Positions 9,746 to 15,905 of a stretch of DNA of 47,406 nt are shown piece by piece. The position numbers and the translations under genes were made by a program. Numbering within the stretch: the first letter of the stretch is position 1; each line of letters begins with the position of its first letter. The notes beneath the pieces were generated by a model, which saw only the letters and a list, made by a program, of their open reading frames with translations, ran no database searches and had not been told where the DNA came from. Location of the stretch: assembly GCA_020852835.1 (NCBI GenBank), contig JADZAC010000092.1:1-47406 (forward strand). The letters are read 5' to 3'. This DNA comes from Flavobacteriales bacterium (lineage in GTDB: Bacteria; Bacteroidota; Bacteroidia; Flavobacteriales_F; PHOS-HE28).

Positions 9746-10051
9746 ATGCCACAACGATCCCCCGTGGACCTGCGAGCAGCGTCATTCCGCAACTGGGGGC
9801 CGGTGCGGAGCATTCGTGCGGCCTTGGCCTTTGCGCTGCTGGTCGCTGGCGTGCTCACGAAACTGGATGCGGTCTACGCCCTTGCCGCGCTGCTCGGTGC
9901 ACAAGCGCTGTTCAACTTCGGCTGTTGCGAGGCGGCCTGCGGATCGGACCTCGCGCGGGGCCGGCCCGTGGATCAACCGGCCACCGGTACGGGGTGCACC
10001 TCCACCGAGCCGCGCCCCAATGAAACACGGCCGGAGGCGCGCAACTGCTGA
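9746..10051 (+). CDS. Small membrane protein with CC-x3-C motif, DUF2892-like
   Basis: About 101 residues. SIRAALAFALLVAGVLTKLDAVYALAALLGAQALFN would form two short membrane helices, followed by FGCCEAACGSD, a cysteine cluster reminiscent of small Bacteroidetes proteins ending in NxGCCG-type motifs. It resembles the DUF2892 protein just upstream in design but lacks the FCPLY signature. The last 26 codons run antisense into the 3' end of the crp-like gene (overlap 9973-10051), and that tail looks low-complexity, so the functional part is probably the first 70 residues. The coding call is moderate; the function is not known. Confidence 0.55.
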   Translation: MPQRSPVDLRAASFRNWGPVRSIRAALAFALLVAGVLTKLDAVYALAALLGAQALFNFGCCEAACGSDLARGRPVDQPATGTGCTSTEPRPNETRPEARNC

Positions 10052-10584
10052 AGCAGCCGCGTGATCACCTCGCGGGGCGAACCCAGTTCATCGGCGATCT
10101 GCTGGTGGGTGAGCTGCAACGTCCGGTCGCCGCCGGCTTGGGCGCGTTTCACCAGATAGTTCCACAATTGTTCATCGAGCTTATGGAAGGCCACCACCTC
10201 GAACGCTTCCAGCAGCTCCTCGAAGCGTTGCGCCTGCACCTCGTTCACGTATTTGCGCCATTCCGGATGGGCCATCCACGCATCCACGTAGCGCACGGGG
10301 ATCATCAGCAGTTCGGCATCCTCCTCCACCACCGCACGCACGCTGCTCACCCGCTTGGCCACGCAGCAGGTCAGCGATGTTGCGCATGACTCGCCGGGCA
10401 ATATGTGGTAGAGGTAACGCTCGCGTCCTTCACCGTCCTGCGCCAAAATGCGCAGACTGCCCTTGCGCACGATGGGGATGTGCGTGATGGCATCGCCCGC
10501 CTGCATGAGCACCGTGCCGGCGGGCACGCTGCGCTGCACTGCCACACCCTCAAATTCCCACTTCAACTGTGGATCCGTGAACAT
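9973..10584 (-). CDS. Crp/Fnr-family transcriptional regulator
   Basis: A 203-residue regulator with an N-terminal cyclic-nucleotide-binding-like beta barrel (GTVLMQAGDAITHIPIVRKGSLRILAQDGEGRERYLYHILPGESC) and a C-terminal winged helix-turn-helix whose recognition region is LTHQQIADELGSPREVITRLLQQLRASG. There is no Fnr-type N-terminal cysteine cluster, but CATSLTCC places three cysteines in the region where Crp would bind the cAMP phosphate, suggesting a thiol-based or metal signal. The start ATG gives MFTDPQLKWEFEG. A -7-like box, TACCTTCG, ends four bases upstream. It is convergent with the two small membrane protein genes, whose regulation it may control; that is inference. Confidence 0.88.
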   Translation of the reverse strand: MFTDPQLKWEFEGVAVQRSVPAGTVLMQAGDAITHIPIVRKGSLRILAQDGEGRERYLYHILPGESCATSLTCCVAKRVSSVRAVVEEDAELLMIPVRYVDAWMAHPEWRKYVNEVQAQRFEELLEAFEVVAFHKLDEQLWNYLVKRAQAGGDRTLQLTHQQIADELGSPREVITRLLQQLRASGRVSLGRGSVEVHPVPVAG

Positions 10585-10588
10585 GGCC

Positions 10589-10596
10589 CGAAGGTA
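10589..10596 (-). promoter_or_regulatory. -7 box directly in front of the crp-like gene
   Basis: TACCTTCG on the minus strand, one mismatch from TAnnTTTG, ends four bases before the ATG at 10584, so the transcript would be nearly leaderless. Confidence 0.4.
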
Positions 10597-10761
10597 GCGG
10601 CTGGCGCACCGTGATCTTGCAGAGGGGCGATCTGCCCTTCCAGCACTCTTCCTGGTGCCCGGAAGCACATGGGCGCAAACGCAGGCGCTCAAGCTTGAAA
10701 TGGGCCCCAAGGGGGGCTTCCCGGAGCTTGCAGCCCGGGCGCCAAGGCAGCCCCAAAGGCA

Positions 10762-12102
10762 TTACTCGCTTCCCTGGGAGAGGCGGGTGCGGCGCCCTCG
10801 CGGACTGCCCCCGGCGCTTTTGGGCGCCGGCTTGAGCTGCTGCAACCACACTACCTCTTTATCTTCCAGGTGGCGCCAATGGCCGCGCGGCAGGTCCTTC
10901 TTGGTGAGCCCTGCGAACATCACGCGGTCCAGCTTCACCACTTCGGCGCCCAACGCGCTGAACATGCGCCGCACCACGCGGTTGCGGCCCATGTGGATCG
11001 ACAGGCCCACCTCGCGCTTGGAATCCCCGGCGAAACTGGCTTCATCGGCCTGGGCCAGGCCGTCCTCCAGCATCACGCCGTCCACCAGCTTGTGCAGCTC
11101 CTCCACGGTCAGCGACCGGTCCAGCGTGGCGTGGTAAAGCTTTTGCGCACCGTGGGATGGGTGGGTGAGCTTTTTGGCGAGGTCGCCGTCGTTGGTGAGC
11201 AGCAACACGCCGGTGGTGTTGCGGTCCAACCGGCCTACGGGGTACAAGCGCTCGGTACAGGCTTTGGCGATCAACGACATTACCGTGTGCCGCTCCCGGG
11301 GATCATCGGTGGTGGTGATGGTGTCCTTGGGCTTGTTGAGCAGCACGTAGCGCTTTTGCTCCATGCGCAGCTTGTCGCCGCCAAAATGCACCACATCATC
11401 GGGCCTCACCTTGGCACCGAGCTCGGTGATCACCTTGCCGTTGACGGTCACCGCGCCGGCAGCGATCAACTGGTCGGCCTCCCGGCGGCTGCCCACACCG
11501 GCATGGGCCAAATACTTGTTCAAGCGCACCAGGCCCTCATTGGCCGGATTGGGCAGGCTGAAGCGGTTGCTGCGCTCGCCCTTGCGGAAGGGCCTTCTCG
11601 CCAGGGGGTCTCCCTCCCGGAACTCGCGTTCATCGCGGCTTTGCCGCTGCCATGGCTTGGCCGGCCCGCGGCCCGTGCCTTCCGCGCGGCCATCGCGCGG
11701 TGGCTTGCCTGCATGGCCCGTCTTTCCCGGTCCCCGTCCTGTTCCGCGTGGGGCATGACCCCGGCCGGCCCCGGCATCGAGGCCTTGGGAAGGGCGGCCT
11801 GCGGCCTTGGGGCGGCGGGGCCGTCCTTCGGTGCGATCCTCCCGGCGGCGCCGGTCAAAGGCTCCGGCCGCTTTGCTCCTGCCTGCCGGGCCGGCCGACC
11901 GGTGCGGTCTTCCACCGGCCTCGTCGTCCCGCTTCCATGCCGGGCGATCTGCGGCGGCCGTTCGCCTGGGGGGCCGCTCATTGGTACGGCCGTCACGATC
12001 TTGGGCTCTCTCGCTGCCGGCCGCACGCGATCGTGCAGGTGGTTTGCCGGTGCGTGCCGGGCGCGCCGCTTTTGGTGGCCGGCCGGTGGTGCGTTTGCTC
12101 AT
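10762..12102 (-). CDS. rluB: 23S rRNA pseudouridine synthase, RluB/RsuA family, with long basic N-terminal tail
   Basis: Isomerises a uridine in 23S rRNA, most likely the RluB position in helix 89-92. Residues 191-235 form an S4 RNA-binding domain (LVRLNKYLAHAGVGSRREADQLI). The catalytic domain follows with the active aspartate D293 in PVGRLDRNTTGVLLL and the late motif IHMGRNRVVRRMFSALG. The first 190 residues are unusual: almost only R, G, P, A, K, D and E, hence disordered and basic, a feature known in Bacteroidetes RluB-like proteins. The gene overlaps yraN by four bases (ATGA), so the pair is translationally coupled. Exact rRNA target is inference. Confidence 0.92.
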   Translation of the reverse strand: MSKRTTGRPPKAARPARTGKPPARSRAAGSERAQDRDGRTNERPPRRTAAADRPAWKRDDEAGGRPHRSAGPAGRSKAAGAFDRRRREDRTEGRPRRPKAAGRPSQGLDAGAGRGHAPRGTGRGPGKTGHAGKPPRDGRAEGTGRGPAKPWQRQSRDEREFREGDPLARRPFRKGERSNRFSLPNPANEGLVRLNKYLAHAGVGSRREADQLIAAGAVTVNGKVITELGAKVRPDDVVHFGGDKLRMEQKRYVLLNKPKDTITTTDDPRERHTVMSLIAKACTERLYPVGRLDRNTTGVLLLTNDGDLAKKLTHPSHGAQKLYHATLDRSLTVEELHKLVDGVMLEDGLAQADEASFAGDSKREVGLSIHMGRNRVVRRMFSALGAEVVKLDRVMFAGLTKKDLPRGHWRHLEDKEVVWLQQLKPAPKSAGGSPRGRRTRLSQGSE

Positions 12103-12461
12103 AGGGTGGGATAGAATGCGTTGGGGATGTGGACGAACTCCGGTCCGTGCGGAGTGTGGGTGATGCTCAACACGTCGAAGCGCAGTTCCACATCCTCCGG
12201 AAAGGTATGCAGCAGTTCGTTGGCCGCCCGCAGCAGGTGCCGTCGTTTGGCCGGCCCGACGGCCAGCTCGGGTTCGCCCCAGCGCCCACTGCTCCGGGTC
12301 TTCACCTCCACCACCACCAGCATGCCGCCCTCGCGTGCCACAATGTCAATCTCGTCACGGCCGGTACGCCAGTTCCGATGGAGTATGTCCAAGCCTTTGG
12401 CCATCAACCATTGGCAAGCCAGGTCTTCTCCTTCGCTCCCGATCCGGTTGTGCTTGGCCAT
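12099..12461 (-). CDS. YraN family (UPF0102) endonuclease-like protein
   Basis: A 120-residue protein of the restriction-endonuclease-like fold. Visible motifs are IGSEGEDLACQWL near residue 7, RNWRTGRDEIDIVAREGG near 30 and VVVEVKTRSSGRWGEP near 50; the E, D and E-x-K positions form the PD-(D/E)xK-type site. The family is widespread and its role is unsettled, with suggested links to recombination or DNA processing. The start ATG gives MAKHNRIGSEGED; an upstream extension looks non-coding. It is followed by rluB with a four-base overlap. A -7-like box, TAAATTTA, ends three bases before the ATG. Confidence 0.92.
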   Translation of the reverse strand: MAKHNRIGSEGEDLACQWLMAKGLDILHRNWRTGRDEIDIVAREGGMLVVVEVKTRSSGRWGEPELAVGPAKRRHLLRAANELLHTFPEDVELRFDVLSITHTPHGPEFVHIPNAFYPTL

Positions 12462-12464
12462 GGC

Positions 12465-12472
12465 TAAATTTA
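12465..12472 (-). promoter_or_regulatory. -7-like box in front of yraN-rluB
   Basis: TAAATTTA on the minus strand differs from TAnnTTTG only at the last base and ends three bases before the yraN ATG, another case pointing to a near-leaderless transcript. Its AT-rich sequence stands out in this GC-rich region. Confidence 0.4.
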
Positions 12473-12562
12473 CCGCTGCTTGTAACCCGGCGGACCCGGC
12501 CGCGTAGGAAAGGGCAAAGTTCAGCATCTTTCGCTCCTAGCCACCGATCGAAAAACATACCT

Positions 12563-13204
12563 ATGAAAGGATCGCTCCGCACCTTGGCCATGGCGGGTGG
12601 CATTGCCGCCACCGTGGTCGCCCTTCAGGCACAAAGCTTTGAAGGTACCATTGAGTTCACCAAGACCACCGGGCCCGTGGTGACCAATTACAAGTACTTC
12701 ATCAAGGGTGACCATGTGCGCATCGAGGAGCTCAGCTCCCGCGGCAACGTACAAGGCATCATGCTGGTGGACAACCACGACCGGACGGTGACCGCGCTAA
12801 GCCCGGACCGCAAACTGTACATGGACGTGCCCAACATGCGCCTGCCGAAGGATTTCAAGGCCGAGGTGAAGAAGACCGGTGAAATGAAGGACATGGCCGG
12901 GTACAAATGCGAGAAATGGACGGTGAAGAGCCCGGCAGAAGACCGCCAGCTCACCTACTGGGTGGCCCAGGATGCCTTCAACTTCTTTGTGCCGATGCTG
13001 GAAACCTTGAACCGCAAGGACGAACAGGCGCTCTTCTTCCTGAAGATCGAAGGGGCCAAGGGCGTGTTCCCCATGCTGGGCGTGGAGCAGAAGCTGGACG
13101 GCAGCGAGGTGAGCCGCCTGGAGGTGACCAAGGTGACCCGCGGAGCACAAAAGGCCGACCTGTTCCAAGTGCCGGCAGGCTTTACCAAGTTCGAGCGGAA
13201 CTAA
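12563..13204 (+). CDS. Exported DUF4412-domain protein
   Basis: A 213-residue protein with an N-terminal signal peptide (MKGSLRTLAMAGGIAATVVALQAQ) and then a beta-rich body: SFEGTIEFTKTTGP, YKYFIKGDHVRIEE, MLVDNHDRTVTALSPDRKLYMDVP and DMAGYKCEKWTVKS. These match the DUF4412 pattern of Bacteroidetes periplasmic or outer-membrane proteins with a lipoprotein-carrier-like fold. No lipobox cysteine is present. Function is unknown. It is divergent from yraN and convergent with the LD-carboxypeptidase; the two stop codons overlap in CTAA, and a perfect hairpin beyond the stop probably ends transcription. Confidence 0.82.
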   Translation: MKGSLRTLAMAGGIAATVVALQAQSFEGTIEFTKTTGPVVTNYKYFIKGDHVRIEELSSRGNVQGIMLVDNHDRTVTALSPDRKLYMDVPNMRLPKDFKAEVKKTGEMKDMAGYKCEKWTVKSPAEDRQLTYWVAQDAFNFFVPMLETLNRKDEQALFFLKIEGAKGVFPMLGVEQKLDGSEVSRLEVTKVTRGAQKADLFQVPAGFTKFERN

Positions 13205-14124
13205 GCCGGGGTGCGATCCCCCTCGAAGCTCAGTGTGGCACCGGTGGCTGCCACACTGAGCTTCACCTTTTGGCCCAACACCAATGCCCGGTTGTCGTGG
13301 ATGTGGCCGGCAGGCATGCCATAGCACACCGGAAAACGGGCCCCTTCCAAGGCACGGGCAATGATGGCTTCGGCCGGCATGCCGAACGGGTCGGCGGGGT
13401 CCTTGTCGCGCATGTCGCTCATGCCGCCCACCACTAGGCCCGCCAGCCCGGCGAACAGTCCGCCGAGCTTCAGGTTCATCACCATGCGGTCCAAGTGGTA
13501 GAGCAGTTCATCCAGGTCCTCGATGAAGAGCACCTTGCCCCGGGTGTCCAGGTCATATGGCGTGCCGCGCAGGGCATAGAGGATGGACAGATTGCCGCCG
13601 ACCAACGCTCCCCGTGCCACGCCGGCCACATCCAGCGGATGGGCTCCGGGCCGCTCCACGGGGCCGCACCCGCCGAACAAGGCACGCTTCAAGGAAGTGG
13701 CGCACGCCTCGCTTTTCGCGCCGATGTGGAACGGCATCTGGGCGTGCAAGGAGGCCACTCCCAAGCGGTTCAACGCGGCGTGCAGCACGGTGATATCGCT
13801 GAAGCCCGCGATCCACTTGGGCTTGCGTACAAGCATGGAGAGGTCGAGCAGTTCCAGCAGGTGCACGGTACCGTACCCGCCCCGCGCACACCACACCGCT
13901 TTCACCTGGTCGTCCGTCAAGGCTTGCCGCAGGTCGTCGGCGCGTTCCTCCGCCGTGCCGGCCTGTTGGAAATGCCGGCGTCCCACGCCGCTCCCAAGGC
14001 GCACCTGCAGCCCCCAGCTTTCGGCAAGGGCGATGCCCGGCCGCAGTTCTTCCAACGAAATGGCCCGGGCCGTGGGGATGATGGCGATGGTATCACCGGG
14101 TTGCAGCGGGGGAGGGATGATCAT
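13201..14124 (-). CDS. ldcA: LD-carboxypeptidase (peptidase family S66)
   Basis: Cuts the L,D bond that links the terminal D-alanine in tetrapeptides, a step of peptidoglycan recycling. The 307-residue protein starts MIIPPPLQPGDTIAIIPTARA, the family N-terminus. The nucleophile is S109 in KWIAGFSDITVLH, preceded by WCARGGYGTVHLL. The Glu-His dyad is expected in the C-terminal half, where VLFIEDLDE and the histidines of YGMPAGHIHDNRAL are visible. The 3' end is convergent with the DUF4412 gene, sharing four bases, and codes through a perfect 15-bp inverted repeat. Whether it acts in the cytoplasm is inferred from the lack of a signal peptide. Confidence 0.92.
   Translation of the reverse strand: MIIPPPLQPGDTIAIIPTARAISLEELRPGIALAESWGLQVRLGSGVGRRHFQQAGTAEERADDLRQALTDDQVKAVWCARGGYGTVHLLELLDLSMLVRKPKWIAGFSDITVLHAALNRLGVASLHAQMPFHIGAKSEACATSLKRALFGGCGPVERPGAHPLDVAGVARGALVGGNLSILYALRGTPYDLDTRGKVLFIEDLDELLYHLDRMVMNLKLGGLFAGLAGLVVGGMSDMRDKDPADPFGMPAEAIIARALEGARFPVCYGMPAGHIHDNRALVLGQKVKLSVAATGATLSFEGDRTPA
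13226..13263 (+). terminator. Perfect 15-bp stem-loop at the convergent DUF4412/ldcA boundary
   Basis: 13226-13240 (AAGCTCAGTGTGGCA) pairs perfectly with 13249-13263, with an eight-base loop. It begins 21 bases after the DUF4412 stop, followed by CACCTTTTGG. It lies inside the ldcA coding sequence, in the codons for KLSVAATGATLSF, so the repeat serves as a probable terminator for one gene while coding for the other. Confidence 0.65.
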
Positions 14125-14209
14125 GGTGCGAAGGTCGCATTTCACCCTTGTCCCGGGTTGGGTCTTGGAGGATGGGCCCGGGATGGGCCCGCCGTTCGGC
14201 GTGAAAAGT

Positions 14210-14217
14210 GGATCTTT
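14210..14217 (+). promoter_or_regulatory. -7 box of the sigma-factor operon
   Basis: GATCTTTG, one mismatch from TAnnTTTG, lies 66 bases before the sigma-factor ATG, giving a leader of roughly 60 bases. No clear -33 box is visible at the standard spacing. Confidence 0.35.
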
Positions 14218-14283
14218 GCGTGGAACAACAGGGGCCCGGGCAACTTCCGGTCCCTGGATCGCATCATAGCCCAAGCGAAGGTC

Positions 14284-14829
14284 ATGACGGATGAGCAACT
14301 GGTTGCCGGATGCCTGAAAGGGGACCCGATCGCCCAAAAGGCGCTCTATCAGACCTATGCGCGCAAGATGATGAGCATCTGCATGCGATATGCTCCCGGG
14401 AGGGAACAAGCGCAGGACATCCTCCAGGATGGTTTTGTGAAGGTGTTCCAGAAAATGGACCACTACCGGGGCGAGGGCCCGCTGGGCGGCTGGATCGCCC
14501 GCACCATGGTGAACACGGCCTTGGACCACATCCGGCGCAACAAGCCCTTTGAACACAGCTTGGACCTCACCGAGGCCGAGCACCTGCATGCCATCGATGA
14601 ACAGGTGTTGGCCAGCATGGGGGCCGATGAGCTCCTGGCATTGATCCAGGCCTTGCCCCCGGGCTACCGCACCGTGTTCAACCTCTTTGTCATCGAGGGC
14701 TATCCCCACAAAGAGATCGGTGCGATGCTGAACATCTCGGAGAACACCTCCAAATCCCAATTCATGAAAGCGCGGGCCTTCCTGCGCAAACTATTGCCCA
14801 AGGAAACCGTGGACCTGCACGGAAATTGA
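14284..14829 (+). CDS. ECF-type RNA polymerase sigma-70 factor
   Basis: A 181-residue sigma factor. Region 2 is MTDEQLVAGCLKGDPIAQKALYQTYARKMMSICMRY... followed by REQAQDILQDGFVKVFQKMDHYRGEGPLGGWIARTMVNTALDHIR; region 4 is LIQALPPGYRTVFNLFVIEGYPHKEIGAMLNISENTSKSQ. Region 3 is absent, as in ECF factors. The start ATG follows directly on AAGGTC. The next gene begins one base after its stop and encodes a single-span membrane protein with two short repeats typical of Bacteroidetes ECF-linked membrane proteins, so it is the likely anti-sigma factor. Targets are unknown; the adjacent secreted proteins are natural candidates. Confidence 0.93.
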   Translation: MTDEQLVAGCLKGDPIAQKALYQTYARKMMSICMRYAPGREQAQDILQDGFVKVFQKMDHYRGEGPLGGWIARTMVNTALDHIRRNKPFEHSLDLTEAEHLHAIDEQVLASMGADELLALIQALPPGYRTVFNLFVIEGYPHKEIGAMLNISENTSKSQFMKARAFLRKLLPKETVDLHGN

Positions 14830-14830
14830 C

Positions 14831-15904
14831 ATGAACGAACCGCTCCAGAACGTGTTCCGTGAACGCTTGGCCGGCCATGAAATGGACGTGCCCGGTGGTG
14901 CATGGGAGCAGATCCAAGGCCAGTTGGCCGCAGAGGCCGGCAGCCAGGCCCTGCGGGAAAGCATGCAGCACAAGTTCCAAGGCCATGAGCTGCCCGTGGA
15001 CCCCTCCGCCTGGTCCAACATCAGCACCCAGCTGGGGCATGGCATGGCCGCCGGCTCCACCTTCGGTACCGCCTGGATCGCAGCAGGCGTTGGCGCTGTT
15101 GCCCTCACCGCCGGGCTGCTGTGGTGGAACCGGCCGGAACAAATGCCTTCTTCGGCCGCCCAACCGGCACTGGTGGTCTTGGAACTGCCTCCTACAGCGT
15201 CCAATACAGATCCTGCGGTGGCGGTGGCACCTGCAGAGGCAGACCGGCAAAACACGGAAGCAGCGGCTGTTCCACTGCCGCAACAACTACCCACGGCCCT
15301 GCGCAGCAGCACGGAAGAGCCTGACCTGACCAAAGTGGCCGAAGTGGGCCCGGTGGTGCGCAAGGAAGCAGGAAACGCTCCTAAAACCCAAGCCGTGCAT
15401 ACCGTGATCGAGCGGGATGCACCAATGCAGCAGCAAGAGGCGCAACCGCTTGCCGTGAACAGGGTGCAGCAACAAACGGCCTCCGCTTCCCCGGCACGGA
15501 CGACCTCACCTTCCGGCGACGACCAAGTGACCAAAGAGGCACCTCCAAGCTCTGTGGCAACGGACCGAACCGCCCAAGACAATGGGGAAGCACCGGCACT
15601 GGACCCGTTCACCAGCGAAGTGGCCAGCGGCATCTTCATACCCAATGTCTTCAGCCCGCAAGGCGACGGCGTGAACGACACGCTCAAGGTGGTGGCCAGC
15701 GGCTATGAACGGGCGGAAGTGCGCGTGATCTCCGCCAAAACGGGCAACTTGGTGTTTGAAAGCAACAACCTGGGCCACATGTGGACCGGACGCCTGGCCA
15801 ACGGCGACATCGCCGAGGAGGGCTACTACCGCTGCGTGGTAGTGCTCACGGATCCCAACGGACAGACCCGGATCAAAACAGAAGTTGTTCGCTTGTACCG
15901 CTGA
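14831..15904 (+). CDS. Putative membrane anti-sigma factor with a T9SS type B-like C-terminal domain
   Basis: 357 residues with an unusual build. Residues 9-32 and 49-68 are two copies of a short module (GHEMDVPGGAWEQIQGQL and GHELPVDPSAWSNISTQL), which resembles the cytoplasmic start of Bacteroidetes proteins encoded after ECF sigma genes. One membrane helix follows at about 80-99 (AWIAAGVGAVALTAGLLWW). Then comes a 150-residue linker rich in A, P, E, Q and T, and from about 265 a gliding-motility-type C-terminal domain: IFIPNVFSPQGDGVNDTLKV, then a truncated beta sandwich ending VVRLYR. There is no signal peptide, so the domain would sit in the periplasm on an inner-membrane anchor. Sigma binding is inferred from position and the module; the C-terminal domain is clear. 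Confidence 0.72.
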   Translation: MNEPLQNVFRERLAGHEMDVPGGAWEQIQGQLAAEAGSQALRESMQHKFQGHELPVDPSAWSNISTQLGHGMAAGSTFGTAWIAAGVGAVALTAGLLWWNRPEQMPSSAAQPALVVLELPPTASNTDPAVAVAPAEADRQNTEAAAVPLPQQLPTALRSSTEEPDLTKVAEVGPVVRKEAGNAPKTQAVHTVIERDAPMQQQEAQPLAVNRVQQQTASASPARTTSPSGDDQVTKEAPPSSVATDRTAQDNGEAPALDPFTSEVASGIFIPNVFSPQGDGVNDTLKVVASGYERAEVRVISAKTGNLVFESNNLGHMWTGRLANGDIAEEGYYRCVVVLTDPNGQTRIKTEVVRLYR

Positions 15905-15905
15905 G

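Noticed and set aside
13201-14760. Long minus-strand frame extending ldcA upstream to 519 residues
   Set aside because: The family N-terminus MIIPPPLQPGD begins at 14124; the upstream part runs antisense to the sigma factor and is not protein-like.
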